Positions 25,716 through 34,993 of a stretch of 64,000 nucleotides of DNA are shown piece by piece. The notes beneath the pieces were generated by a model that was not told the origin of the DNA, searched no databases, and saw nothing but the letters and a program-made list of their open reading frames with translations. The first letter of the stretch is position 1, and every line of letters begins with the position of its first letter. Position numbers and translations under genes: made by a program. This DNA is from Alphaproteobacteria bacterium (GTDB lineage: Bacteria > Pseudomonadota > Alphaproteobacteria > Micavibrionales > Micavibrionaceae): the NCBI GenBank assembly GCA_016699735.1, contig CP065008.1, positions 248,001-312,000 on the forward strand, in the 5' to 3' direction.

Positions 25716-28700
25716 ATGGGACAGAGTGTTTTATCCGGTACGGATCAGCAGGGAATATATAAAGCCGCCAAGTCGATGCTCGACCGACATGTCGATTCCC
25801 TGGGAAAAACGGGTGAACTCCCCCTGAAAGCCGTTCTGCTTTATAACAACACCCAGACCCTTTTGAACCAGCCGGACGCCGAAGAAAAATTTCTTACCGA
25901 ATTCAAAGGCATGTCGGAAGAGGAACGCAACGCTTACTCCCGCCTGCGTCTGGCTTCACATCTACTGGACACGGGCGCACACATCATCGCCCACCGTAAC
26001 CGCCCCGACGATGCGGAACATAACGCCTATAATATTGAAGAAATGCTCAAACTGGCCCGCCAGGCCGGTTACACCGCTCAGGATATCGAAGAGTTTTTTG
26101 CAGACATCAGAATCTGGAAAGCCATCACCCCTCATCCGACCGAACATCTGGATGAGGAGGGCATTGAATTGTTCCGCCAATTGGTCGCAGTTGGAGAAAA
26201 ACCCGAAGAGGAACGTCCCGCAGCACTGGAGACGGTCATCAAACAGATGACCACAAATCAGATTACGCCCAAAAGACGGCTGACAACCTTTGAGGAAACG
26301 GACCAGGCCATAAGACAGGCGGAAGTATACAGACAAGGCCAGCGCGAAATGTTTCGCCGCGTCAACGCAGCCGTAGCCTCGGCCTTTGATGGTTATATCA
26401 TTTCTCCTGACCTCAAACGCGCCGAATCAAGCATCAGCACAGCCATGAGAACCTGGCACGCCGGCGGAGACGCCGATGGGAAAGCCAACGCCGACCGCTG
26501 GGCGCTGCTTTACGGAATGCTCAGCCTGACCCGCGGTGCGGTCGAAGATCACTTGAACGACCTTGAAAGAGCCGAAAAACTCGTTGCAGAGGATGAATGT
26601 GATACACTGCGGGGAACCTTCCAAAAAGCCGCGCAGCCCTTCACCTTCGCCCGCAAGGCTCTCGAACAGCTAAAAGACAGGATTGACCTTCTGGAAAGCC
26701 GCTTTATTGATATCGACGCCGGCGGAAATAAATCCCACAAGAAGGAGGCGGATTACGAAGTCATCAAGGAAGAATTTTCCAGTCTTTTTAATGGCGTCAA
26801 CATTGGTAAAATCAACATTGAGACCCGCAAAGGCTTTGAGCGCGAGATCGGAAAATATTTCAAACATTTGTCGCAGACGATCCTAAACCCGGAAGCGCGG
26901 CAGATCATGGCCGAATCCGACTTCCTGATGCGCCAGTACGGCCTGTCCGCGGCGATCATCGAAACCCGCCATAACGGTGTATTGTTAAAGGACACGATGA
27001 ACAACATTTTTAAGGATGAGAAATTTATTGAATCCTTGAAAATGCCTGCGGAAATGCGAGATCTTCTCAATAGCAAACCTTCCTTCGCGGGTGGTCATGG
27101 CGAGGACGGTCTGAGCCCGGCCGATCAGAATGCGATTCTCAACTTTGTCGTAAAGGCCACGACGTCCGAACAGCGCCGCGAAGCCTTCCTGCGCGCAAAC
27201 CCGCTGGAAAAGGATGGAAACGGCTATACCGTGCAGACCCATGAAATTTTCGAGCGCTACAGTCTTATATCCGAGAACCCCGAGCAATTCGGCATGGCAA
27301 TCGTGGCCGAAGCCGATGAAATGTCCACCTCCTATCAGCGCTTCCTCGCCGAACCTTTCGGCGCGACTACACTCCTGCATACTCCTTTGAACGAAGAATA
27401 CGAAACCATTCGGGATATGCCCCAAAATATGTTGAAGCACCACCAGAACGGCGGTCAGCACGATATCGGCGAACGGGCGCTCGTCGGCTCCAACGGTTCC
27501 TGGTACGGCCATAATTTGGTCCACGGCCAGATGGTTCCCTGCAGCGACTCGGGCAAGGAATACGGACTTCTGGTCCGGGTTCTTGAAACCGAGGGATTCC
27601 GCCAAACGACCGCTAAATCGGCCGCAGGAAACTTCGCAACACTGATCAAGCGCGGCAACGGCCTCTCGCTTGAGCGCGGTGGCGGCGACGACATGATGTA
27701 TACGCGTTACATCGCGCAGATTTTGAGAGAATATGCCGAAGAAAGAAAAAAACCCTTCGATCCCAAAGACCCCCATGACCGCGTCTTGTTACAGATGGGA
27801 ACCTTCTTCTCTAACACCGAACAGGGCCGCGCCATCCGAATCAATAGCGCGACACCCAACCAAGTGTCGGACGACTTGTGCGAAAAAATGGGTGAAATGC
27901 TCGGACGCCGCTTGGAGCTTGAAGGTTTGGTACACAAGGGAACCTTCATCCCGCCGCGCGGGACATACAGCGAAAAAACGAATACATTCGTGATGGAAAC
28001 CGCCTACGACATGATGCAGCTTTACAGCGCCTACCGTCACGCCCGCAGCGAGAATGACGAGGAAAGCGTGATCAACAACTGGGCAACGATCGTCTCGGAT
28101 CCATCCTTAGCCGGCGCAGGCAATAGCTCGGCCCGCGCCGCGTCCAAGAGTAAAGGAACAAAAGCCGAGCGTTTAACAGCCCAACGGGCGATTGGCAGCA
28201 ACATCTGGATTGCGTTGGCACGGACGCGCCACGACGGCTATTTCACCGCCGGAGAATTCCTGGAGCGGATGCATAGAAAATACAATAATAGCGGGCTGAG
28301 CATACGACACGTTAAAGAATTTACCGTCGATTCTCAATGGTGGCGCCGCAACTTCTTTCTCCGCGCCCTCATGCCGGCGGTCCGGTCCGACATGAAGCAC
28401 GGCTTCGAGAAGCTGGGTCTGCCGGACATGACCTTTGACCGCGCTATGGAAATTGGTAAAAGCGTGAAGATAGAGGAAGGCGTTTTGAAATATGACAACC
28501 CAACGGGGGAAATTACGCCGGAACAGGCGCTGCACGCGGCATTCTTCGAGGATCAGGTTTTGCTGGCGGCTTTAACGGAAGCGGGACTGGCCATAGACGA
28601 AATCGATTCTCCCTATAACAAACCGATTGAAGAACTCATAAAAACGGTTCGTCCTGACGATAATTCAGTAAACATTCTGTTTGGCAAGAGAACAATGGCG

Positions 28701-29015
28701 CGCTGGCCGCAACTCTTGGAGGCACAGGAAAGCGAAAGGCAGGCGCTGCCGGAACTCGTTATGACGGATTTGTATGAAGACAGGATCAGGGAAAGCGAAA
28801 ATATCCCCGATGCCACAAAACGGCTGGTCATCTCCGCCACCAGAGCGGGAACGATCCCTCACCTCCCGACCGTTCAGGGCTACACAGCCTACGGTCGGCG
28901 CACAGTGCCGATCTGGGGAGACAAAGCGCTGATCGCCCCTCCGAAAAACTTCCGCCCGGAAACTACACCGGAAGCGATACACGAACAGCCCGACCACACC
29001 GGCGGAATGGCCTGA
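25716..29015 (+). CDS. Very divergent phosphoenolpyruvate carboxylase-like protein
   Basis: A 1099-residue protein, longer than the usual PEPC (about 880-950). It keeps, in order, counterparts of the PEPC catalytic motifs. HPTE is at 140-143 (E. coli TAHPTE, catalytic His), and GGDADGKAN at 250-258 matches the GGDRDGNPN motif. IETRHN is near 415-420 (LDIRQES arginine), SDSGKEYG at 610-617 matches the SDSAKDAG lysine, and LERGGGDDM at 652-660 replaces the GRGGSIGRGG loop. ARAASKSKG and QRAIGSNIW near 810-835 replace RPAKR and LRAIPW. The end lacks the usual MRNTG and carries a 70-80 residue extension. True carboxylase activity is likely but not certain, because the glycine loop is altered. It is flanked by IS debris on one side and a convergent FTR1 gene on the other. 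Confidence 0.7.
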   Translation: MGQSVLSGTDQQGIYKAAKSMLDRHVDSLGKTGELPLKAVLLYNNTQTLLNQPDAEEKFLTEFKGMSEEERNAYSRLRLASHLLDTGAHIIAHRNRPDDAEHNAYNIEEMLKLARQAGYTAQDIEEFFADIRIWKAITPHPTEHLDEEGIELFRQLVAVGEKPEEERPAALETVIKQMTTNQITPKRRLTTFEETDQAIRQAEVYRQGQREMFRRVNAAVASAFDGYIISPDLKRAESSISTAMRTWHAGGDADGKANADRWALLYGMLSLTRGAVEDHLNDLERAEKLVAEDECDTLRGTFQKAAQPFTFARKALEQLKDRIDLLESRFIDIDAGGNKSHKKEADYEVIKEEFSSLFNGVNIGKINIETRKGFEREIGKYFKHLSQTILNPEARQIMAESDFLMRQYGLSAAIIETRHNGVLLKDTMNNIFKDEKFIESLKMPAEMRDLLNSKPSFAGGHGEDGLSPADQNAILNFVVKATTSEQRREAFLRANPLEKDGNGYTVQTHEIFERYSLISENPEQFGMAIVAEADEMSTSYQRFLAEPFGATTLLHTPLNEEYETIRDMPQNMLKHHQNGGQHDIGERALVGSNGSWYGHNLVHGQMVPCSDSGKEYGLLVRVLETEGFRQTTAKSAAGNFATLIKRGNGLSLERGGGDDMMYTRYIAQILREYAEERKKPFDPKDPHDRVLLQMGTFFSNTEQGRAIRINSATPNQVSDDLCEKMGEMLGRRLELEGLVHKGTFIPPRGTYSEKTNTFVMETAYDMMQLYSAYRHARSENDEESVINNWATIVSDPSLAGAGNSSARAASKSKGTKAERLTAQRAIGSNIWIALARTRHDGYFTAGEFLERMHRKYNNSGLSIRHVKEFTVDSQWWRRNFFLRALMPAVRSDMKHGFEKLGLPDMTFDRAMEIGKSVKIEEGVLKYDNPTGEITPEQALHAAFFEDQVLLAALTEAGLAIDEIDSPYNKPIEELIKTVRPDDNSVNILFGKRTMARWPQLLEAQESERQALPELVMTDLYEDRIRESENIPDATKRLVISATRAGTIPHLPTVQGYTAYGRRTVPIWGDKALIAPPKNFRPETTPEAIHEQPDHTGGMA

Positions 29016-29042
29016 TCAGTCAATAATTTTGGTAAAAAGCCT

Positions 29043-29879
29043 TCACTCGGCAGAAACGAAAGCTTCGGCTTTTTTCACCGGACGTCCCGCGAATTTAAGC
29101 GCAACGGTCAGGAAAACGAGAGTCACTACGAAAGCAATCAACTGGATCGCAGAGGGCTGCGCGGTATAACCGACCAGCGCCTTGAGACTCTCCCCGGCCA
29201 GATTCTCCTCGGACAACAGCCAAGACGTATCCCAGAGAGTAAAGGACAGGCTTTGAAAATTATCAGCGGCAGTCAGAAAGCCTACCGCCTGCACAACCAT
29301 TCCGGCAACGACGAGTGCCAGAAGCCAGCTGGTAACCTGCAGGAAAGCGCGGGTGGAAATCTGGATCAGCCCAAGATAAAGAAGAATCCCGACAACGCTG
29401 CCGCCGACAAACCCAATCAGCGATCCGGCCATAAGCTCAGAGACCGTCGCAATCTGGGAATAATATTGCCCTGAAAGGAAGAGCGAGATCTCGGCTCCCT
29501 CCCGCAGGATGGCCAAAGCAATCACGATCGAAATACTCATGTAGGGAAGACGCCCCTCAGCGACCGCCTCCCCGACCCGGGTGAAATGCGCCTTCATCTC
29601 CCGCGCATGGCGCTTCATCCAGATCAGCGTCCAGCCGATAAAAGCCGCCGCCGTAAAAAGGATTCCGGCGTTGAAATACTCCTGCCCGAACCCTTCCGCG
29701 AACTCCGATATCTGCCCGGTGAAAAACGCCACCAGCAGGGAACCGAAAATCCCCAACCCGAATCCCATCCCGACAGCCATCCAGCGCTTCGGCACGGCCT
29801 GCGTCGCGGCAATCACGATCCCGACGATCAGCACGATCTCGAAGACTTCACGGAAAACGATGACGGCGGTGGAAAACAT
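29043..29879 (-). CDS. FTR1-family iron permease
   Basis: A 278-residue, seven-helix permease of the FTR1/EfeU type. Two R-E-x-x-E iron motifs are present, REVFE at 10-14 and REGAE near 126-130. It imports ferric iron across the inner membrane together with a periplasmic iron-binding or oxidising partner. The upstream cupredoxin gene (26-base gap) is the probable partner; no DyP-type peroxidase is present. It is convergent with the PEPC-like gene. Confidence 0.93.
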   Translation of the reverse strand: MFSTAVIVFREVFEIVLIVGIVIAATQAVPKRWMAVGMGFGLGIFGSLLVAFFTGQISEFAEGFGQEYFNAGILFTAAAFIGWTLIWMKRHAREMKAHFTRVGEAVAEGRLPYMSISIVIALAILREGAEISLFLSGQYYSQIATVSELMAGSLIGFVGGSVVGILLYLGLIQISTRAFLQVTSWLLALVVAGMVVQAVGFLTAADNFQSLSFTLWDTSWLLSEENLAGESLKALVGYTAQPSAIQLIAFVVTLVFLTVALKFAGRPVKKAEAFVSAE

Positions 29880-29905
29880 CGGAGACCTTCTTTTTCAGGA
29901 ACTCA

Positions 29906-30367
29906 TTATTGACCGGCAGGCTTTTCGGGGGTCGTCGCGGAATCGGAAGGAGCCGCACCTTCGCCGGAAGAAGCCTCAACAGCACTCATGCCCTCGCCTG
30001 AAGCGGGAGCCGGACTCTCGGAACCCGGAACCTTGGCGACAATCTGCCCTTGCGCGGTCGCGGGGTTGAACTCGCCGAAGAACGGATAGGTTCCCTCCTT
30101 CAGTGGTCCGATCAATACGATCCCCTTGCTATTACCGCGGATAACCTTCTCGCGGTTCAACTCATGGCTCTCGAACTCCTCGGGGGTTGCATCTTGATTA
30201 TCCACGATCAGCTTCACTTTCTCGCCGGCGGGAATCTCGACGGTCGAGGGTTCAAACTTATGGTCTTTGATGACGACCGTGATTTCCGTCACGGCAAAAG
30301 CAGAAACGGAAAAAGCCGGAACAAGAGCAACAGCGGCAGCAAAACCAAGGATATTCAGGTATTTCAT
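29906..30367 (-). CDS. Periplasmic cupredoxin-domain protein of the iron uptake operon
   Basis: A 153-residue protein with a signal peptide (cleaved near SAFA), an EfeO/cupredoxin-like domain (residues about 27-112) and an Ala/Ser/Glu/Pro-rich tail. The domain contains KDHKFEPSTVEIPAGEKVKL and FESHELNREKVI. A classical type 1 copper set (Cys-His-Met after the last strand) is not complete: the loop reads YPFFGEFN with no Cys. This is typical of EfeO-like domains that serve FTR1. It is the first gene of the operon, preceded by a Fur-type box. Confidence 0.85.
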   Translation of the reverse strand: MKYLNILGFAAAVALVPAFSVSAFAVTEITVVIKDHKFEPSTVEIPAGEKVKLIVDNQDATPEEFESHELNREKVIRGNSKGIVLIGPLKEGTYPFFGEFNPATAQGQIVAKVPGSESPAPASGEGMSAVEASSGEGAAPSDSATTPEKPAGQ

Positions 30368-30400
30368 AACAAAGGTTCCATCTACATGTGAAGTTGACTT

Positions 30401-30415
30401 TGATAGTCACTCTCA
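30401..30415 (-). promoter_or_regulatory. Fur-like 7-1-7 operator of the cupredoxin-FTR1 operon
   Basis: TGATAGT-C-ACTCTCA on the plus strand. The half-sites match as an inverted repeat at 6 of 7 positions and resemble the Fur consensus TGAGAAT-N-ATTCTCA. The box is 34 bases upstream of the start codon of a predicted iron transporter operon, where an iron repressor is expected. Confidence 0.55.
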
Positions 30416-30458
30416 TCTACATCGGAGTCATGTTCAAGTCAAGCCTTTACTGAAAAGA

Positions 30459-30617
30459 CTAGAAAAACCCGAAGGACAGCCCGTAGCGGATATAAAGGGT
30501 AATCCCGATAGACAGGAACGAGAACACAACAAACAGCACGATGCCCAGCGCCGTGCTGAATATCTTCTGGATCAGCGAAAAAACCAACCCGAAGAGCAAG
30601 GTAAAGGGTTTAAGCAC
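30459..30617 (-). CDS. Small membrane protein, 52 residues
   Basis: A GTG-started frame preceded by GGGG. It encodes a hydrophobic peptide with one or two membrane helices (FTLLFGLVFSLIQ and ALGIVLFVVFSFLSIGITLYI) ending LSFGFF. It starts 28 bases after the stop of the carboxyltransferase gene on the same strand, so it may be cotranscribed. Oxaloacetate decarboxylases pair an alpha carboxyltransferase with small membrane subunits; this protein is too short and unlike OadG, so any such link is speculation. Confidence 0.5.
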   Translation of the reverse strand: MLKPFTLLFGLVFSLIQKIFSTALGIVLFVVFSFLSIGITLYIRYGLSFGFF

Positions 30618-30645
30618 AAAGATCCCCTTTCAAGGACTAAAGCTG

Positions 30646-32604
30646 TTAAGCGCCGACGGGTTGCAGATCGTGATCACCCGCAGGTTCCGAAGTTCCGATA
30701 TAATTGCCTTCGCGCACTCGATCCAGAAGCTGATAGGCCACTCTCTGCTGCACAGCGGGAATATTCCGTGCTGTCACACCCTTCTGCTTGCAGGCATCCT
30801 CGATCATCCGGTTGACACGCTCAACTGCGTGTAACAACTGCCCGCTCTCAAACCCGTCATCGTAAAGCATCTCGGGAACGGTTTCGAGAAACGCATCGAT
30901 ACGCGCCTGCGCCTCCTGACCCCACTTATCGAACATCTCATCGAAATATTCCGGTCCGGCGCGATCCTGCCCTGCAGGCACGGAACCGCCATTCTTGAGA
31001 TGCTCCCGCTTTTCAATTTCCAAAGCATCCTGCGCGACAGCCTCAAGCGCCGCCGCGCCGCCGATGGCCTCGGCAATCTCGAACTCATATCGCACCTTAT
31101 GCCCATTTTTATAGTAGCGGTCAGGATTGCCGTTCGTGATGTCCGTTAAATGGCTGGGAAGGGCGGGCGCAGGAGCGGATGTTAACTCCCCTCTATGCTT
31201 CTTAAGCACATGATTGAGGCCCGTCTGAGTCTTGTCCCACCACATGGCGACAGTCAAAACATCCTGCGTAGAGGGTTCTTTAATTCCATTGTCGACGAGT
31301 TTTTGGCGTGAAGCCTCCATCAGAGGACTAATCATCGAAGCCGGACGGACGGTCATAGGCTCGGATAAACCTTCCTTCTCAAGTGCCTTTTTGACTAGCT
31401 CGGGATCGGGCTGGCCAGGAACGCGGCCATACTGTCCGGTCAGATACTTGCTCATGGCATCAGTAAGCGATGAAGCACCACCAGCACGACCGAAAAGAAC
31501 ATCATAAGTGGCCTCTGTCGTCGTATTCTTGGCGTGGGGCGTTACCTGCATAGGATGACCGAAGCGGGGCAAAATCTGGGCTTGTCTCTTATAAATATCA
31601 ATCTGCGCCTGACGCCAGCCAATCCGGCGAGCCGAAAACTGACCTTCAAACATCGCTTTAATCGCGGAAGCCGCACCGCCCGGACCTTTCGCCTGAAAGA
31701 GAGCCTCATAAACTTCACGATCAAAAACGGGCTCAGTGCCACGGTATCGGAACCGCAGAGCCATGAGCGATTCCATATCCGCCTCAAGAGCACGAAGATT
31801 AAGATCGGGCGCCCTGCGGCTCACACTGCCGCTAGGATGGTTTTCAATAAGTTCCATCATCTTGAGCGCCGAGGGCTGCGCGACATTCTCGCCCATACCC
31901 GGATGCCCGACATCGATCCCATCCGCCCCGGCCTCGATCCCGGCCATATAGGACGCATAAGCCAGACCGTGAGAATTATGCACATGAAGGAAAACATCCT
32001 TATCGTACTTTTCCTTCAAACGGCTGACCAGCTCGTAAACGGTTTCCGGTTTCACAAGCCCGCACGGATCCTTGAGATAAAAGTCTCGTACACCCATCGC
32101 CGCCAGCTTCGCCGCCGAATCCATATAAAGATTCATATCGAACGCGGGCGTATCGCCCACGCAGATCGCGCCCTGGGCATAAACCTTGGCGCCCTCGTCA
32201 CGGCATTGATTGACCGCACGAATCGGAACCTCCTGATTCCGCGTGTCGTTCAAACCGTCGAAAATGGTAAACCCGTTAATCCCGCTATTGACCATCTCAC
32301 GTACATAAGCCTGTATCACATCATCGGGATTGACGTCGTAACCGACCAGAACATCCCCACGCACAAGGATGCTCATCGGCAGCACCGGATAAGCCTCGCG
32401 CACGATCTTCTGCTCTTCCCACGGATCGCGCCCACGCAACATGGGAACATGGAAAAACGTCCCGCCCCCGCCTTGCACGGAATGCCAGCCCACCTGCTCC
32501 ATATGCTTTTCCGCCTGCGTCATTTCGGTCGCGGACGGCTGCATCCCAAGATTCGACTGGTAGGAGTCGCGCATCGTATTGTTGAATTTGACTGGCTTAT
32601 TCAT
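30646..32604 (-). CDS. Pyruvate/oxaloacetate carboxyltransferase-domain protein lacking biotin domain
   Basis: A 652-residue protein related to the carboxyltransferase of pyruvate carboxylase, OadA and transcarboxylase 5S. The TIM barrel keeps the metal ligands: Asp in TMRDSYQSN (about 9-17), the carbamylated-lysine candidate in LKDPCGLVKPETVYE (about 189), and H-x-H in FLHVHNSHGLA (about 220). VRGDVLVGYDVNPDDVI and GIDVGHPGMGENVAQPS complete the fold. A PYC-type C-terminal helical domain follows, but there is no biotinyl (MKM-type) domain, and no biotin carboxylase gene is in the window. The ATG at 32604 follows AGGGTGA; the frame also has an upstream TTG. The substrate is likely pyruvate or oxaloacetate. 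Confidence 0.85.
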   Translation of the reverse strand: MNKPVKFNNTMRDSYQSNLGMQPSATEMTQAEKHMEQVGWHSVQGGGGTFFHVPMLRGRDPWEEQKIVREAYPVLPMSILVRGDVLVGYDVNPDDVIQAYVREMVNSGINGFTIFDGLNDTRNQEVPIRAVNQCRDEGAKVYAQGAICVGDTPAFDMNLYMDSAAKLAAMGVRDFYLKDPCGLVKPETVYELVSRLKEKYDKDVFLHVHNSHGLAYASYMAGIEAGADGIDVGHPGMGENVAQPSALKMMELIENHPSGSVSRRAPDLNLRALEADMESLMALRFRYRGTEPVFDREVYEALFQAKGPGGAASAIKAMFEGQFSARRIGWRQAQIDIYKRQAQILPRFGHPMQVTPHAKNTTTEATYDVLFGRAGGASSLTDAMSKYLTGQYGRVPGQPDPELVKKALEKEGLSEPMTVRPASMISPLMEASRQKLVDNGIKEPSTQDVLTVAMWWDKTQTGLNHVLKKHRGELTSAPAPALPSHLTDITNGNPDRYYKNGHKVRYEFEIAEAIGGAAALEAVAQDALEIEKREHLKNGGSVPAGQDRAGPEYFDEMFDKWGQEAQARIDAFLETVPEMLYDDGFESGQLLHAVERVNRMIEDACKQKGVTARNIPAVQQRVAYQLLDRVREGNYIGTSEPAGDHDLQPVGA

Positions 32605-32729
32605 AGACTCACCCTGAGAACGCTCATTTTCCAATAATCATTGTAATTCAAGTGCTTGAACCTTGCAAAAAATACGATTCTTGTCAAAAACAAACCGCGC
32701 TGCACTGCAGCGTAACCGTTTGTAAAACC

Positions 32730-33074
32730 TTAGATTTCTCCCTCAAAAGGCTTCAAGGATAAAAACTCGTTATTCTGAAGATAATACTCCAACGCCTCCA
32801 CAAAACCCTTATCCTGGCGGGTATAGACAACAGCCTGACTGGTTAAGATCGACCCGTCAGCAGACACGGTGCGAACATGAAAAGTCCGCAGGGCATTCAC
32901 CCGTTCGCAAATTCTCTCCAGCGTCTCATCCGCCGATTCCGTCTCCGAGGCAACGACATGGAGCATATTCTCCTGATCCAGCCCTAAGGCGCCCACGACT
33001 TGAGAATCATCCTCGGAAATATAACCGCCGGAAACATCCCAAAGCTTAATATATTTATCCTGCCCGACCATCAT
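32730..33074 (-). CDS. Unknown 114-residue partner of the HEXXH protein
   Basis: A small acidic alpha/beta-looking protein (DKYIKLWDVSGGYISEDDSQ at the N-terminus, ending LSLKPFEGEI). Its ATG overlaps the stop codon of the upstream 589-residue gene (TGATG), so the two are translationally coupled. This two-gene arrangement is what one expects for an enzyme with a small inhibitor, chaperone or adaptor. No recognised family. Confidence 0.6.
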   Translation of the reverse strand: MMVGQDKYIKLWDVSGGYISEDDSQVVGALGLDQENMLHVVASETESADETLERICERVNALRTFHVRTVSADGSILTSQAVVYTRQDKGFVEALEYYLQNNEFLSLKPFEGEI

Positions 33075-34843
33075 CAATACCCATCAGGTTCCGGCATCGG
33101 CGGGTGATGCGCCCACGGAAGTTTGTCAAACCCTCGTGTCAGATCGATTTCCGTTCCTCGGGGATGTTCATGTATGGCTTCCATTTTCCTGAAATACTCA
33201 TTGCGTTGTCGGTCATCCGCAAGCGCGATAAAAAAAGCAACCCCGTTGCCGAAAGCAAAAGAATCACGCTCGAGAGGGTTGTTCTGATAGTGATCCTGAT
33301 TCTGCTCATGCGTCACATAAACGTAGCTTCCGGCGGAGAAAAACCGGGCCTGATTGTAAAGAGGATGCTCCGGCTTAAGGCCTTTCCACTCCACTTCCTT
33401 GGCAAGATAATCCTGAAAGCGGTGCTGCTGCTCATGCATGACAGTATTCAGAGCCTGATAAAAATGCTCCAGCACCCCGGCATCCGCGTTGACGTTCAGA
33501 TTCATCCTCGCATTGGGCTGACGCCAGAGATAATTCCCGTAAGTGACTATGCTTCCGTTACCATCAGGGTTTGGCACAGGGGGAATATCGACCGTTTGAA
33601 TATAAGCCGGACTGCATCCGAAAATCTCGGCGTGTAGATTAACCGCGTGCTGGAGAGTACGAATTTTCTGATAATCCCTGTAAGTATCCCACTCAGTTTT
33701 GGCCTTCTGGAGAACAGGATCATTGGCCATCCGTAACAGCAATTCACCTTGCCGCTCCATAAGGAATTTTTTATAGTCCGGCGTCAGCGGATAACTCTCA
33801 AGAATTCTATTGATGGCCTTATTCAAATCCTCTGGAATTTTCTCTCCGCGGCCATGAATGTCGCTGGCCAGGTTTACAACAGCGCTCTGCGCACCGATGC
33901 TCAGGCTGCGGATATCGGCGGGGAGAATCGCCTGAACGGCATTCCACACATCCTCCGGCGCCTGAACCTTCATATTCGCGGCATAAAGAATCTTGGTCGA
34001 TTGATAGCGGCTCTTGGTTCCGGCGTTGATATCCTTAATCATGCGCTGGGCAAAGTCGGGATCCTCAGGTTCCGTTTTCTCTGCAACCGTTTGAAGAGCG
34101 GTATCTGCAAGCCATGAGGCATGACGGCGCGTGGGCTGGTTCATAAACGGGTGGAACCCGTCCGCCTCCCAGAACATACTGTCTTCAGCCGGAACATCGC
34201 CAAAAGTCCTGTAGGCTAGCTCCTCACGCGGACTCCCCTTTTCTCTTGTAATGTTTCCATAGACCAGCCCGTCTTGGTAGAGCCGGGCGCAGGCATAAAC
34301 GATGCTGTGAAACGCACGGTTGAAATCATCTTGAACAGCCGTTGCCCGACTGATGGTGACTGTAGGAACCGGACGGCTACTCCCTTCGGAATAATGCACT
34401 TCCGCCTCCATGAGTTCGGTCGTATCAATCTTCGCATGGCCCGAACGGATATCGATGCCAAAAGCCTTTCCAAACTGACTTTGGATCTGAAATATGACGC
34501 CCCTGCGTTTGAAGAAGTCAGACTCTTCCCACTGCGTCTTCCATTTCTGAAAATCGCCGCTTTCAACAGCCTTTGATGCAAAATCAGCAATCGCAGCAGC
34601 ATCCGAGGAAAACTCAATCGGGCGGAGATTATCCAATACAAAAAGATCGCGGAGCATCCCTTCCTGATACAGCAGGGTGCGATAGGCTTCCGGCGTCTCG
34701 GGATTAATATTCTCGGCATATTCCTCACCCAAGCGGCGCATGAGATGACAGCGGGTAAAAAGATCAAGCTGCTGCAACTGATCAAACGAGGCACCCTCGA
34801 CCTGATCCCAGACAGTCTTTTTCTCAAAATCGATGGTTAACAT
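33074..34843 (-). CDS. Unknown 589-residue protein with HEXXH zincin motif
   Basis: A cytoplasmic-looking protein with no signal peptide. A zinc-protease signature, NTVMHEQQHRFQDYL, places H-E-x-x-H at residues 470-474. About 50 residues later NPLERDSFAFG (E525) offers the third ligand glutamate of gluzincins. The upstream 460 residues are mostly helical and unrecognised, with a possible regulatory or substrate domain. It is coupled to the 114-residue gene downstream. Activity as a metalloprotease is inferred only from the motif and its spacing. Confidence 0.6.
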   Translation of the reverse strand: MLTIDFEKKTVWDQVEGASFDQLQQLDLFTRCHLMRRLGEEYAENINPETPEAYRTLLYQEGMLRDLFVLDNLRPIEFSSDAAAIADFASKAVESGDFQKWKTQWEESDFFKRRGVIFQIQSQFGKAFGIDIRSGHAKIDTTELMEAEVHYSEGSSRPVPTVTISRATAVQDDFNRAFHSIVYACARLYQDGLVYGNITREKGSPREELAYRTFGDVPAEDSMFWEADGFHPFMNQPTRRHASWLADTALQTVAEKTEPEDPDFAQRMIKDINAGTKSRYQSTKILYAANMKVQAPEDVWNAVQAILPADIRSLSIGAQSAVVNLASDIHGRGEKIPEDLNKAINRILESYPLTPDYKKFLMERQGELLLRMANDPVLQKAKTEWDTYRDYQKIRTLQHAVNLHAEIFGCSPAYIQTVDIPPVPNPDGNGSIVTYGNYLWRQPNARMNLNVNADAGVLEHFYQALNTVMHEQQHRFQDYLAKEVEWKGLKPEHPLYNQARFFSAGSYVYVTHEQNQDHYQNNPLERDSFAFGNGVAFFIALADDRQRNEYFRKMEAIHEHPRGTEIDLTRGFDKLPWAHHPPMPEPDGY

Positions 34844-34993
34844 CCCTAATCACCCGTCATGACCGAAGCCAGAACCATAAGGCGCAATTCCGCTGCGCTT
34901 ATTATTAACCCCTGATTATAACGATCTTTCAAAAATTAGGGAAGAAAAGATTTTTTCGAAACGACACAAAATAAATACTTTAATATCAATATT

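Noticed and set aside
31534..32637. A 367-codon plus-strand frame opposite the carboxyltransferase
   Set aside because: It mirrors a conserved enzyme gene and has Arg/His/Ile-rich shadow composition.
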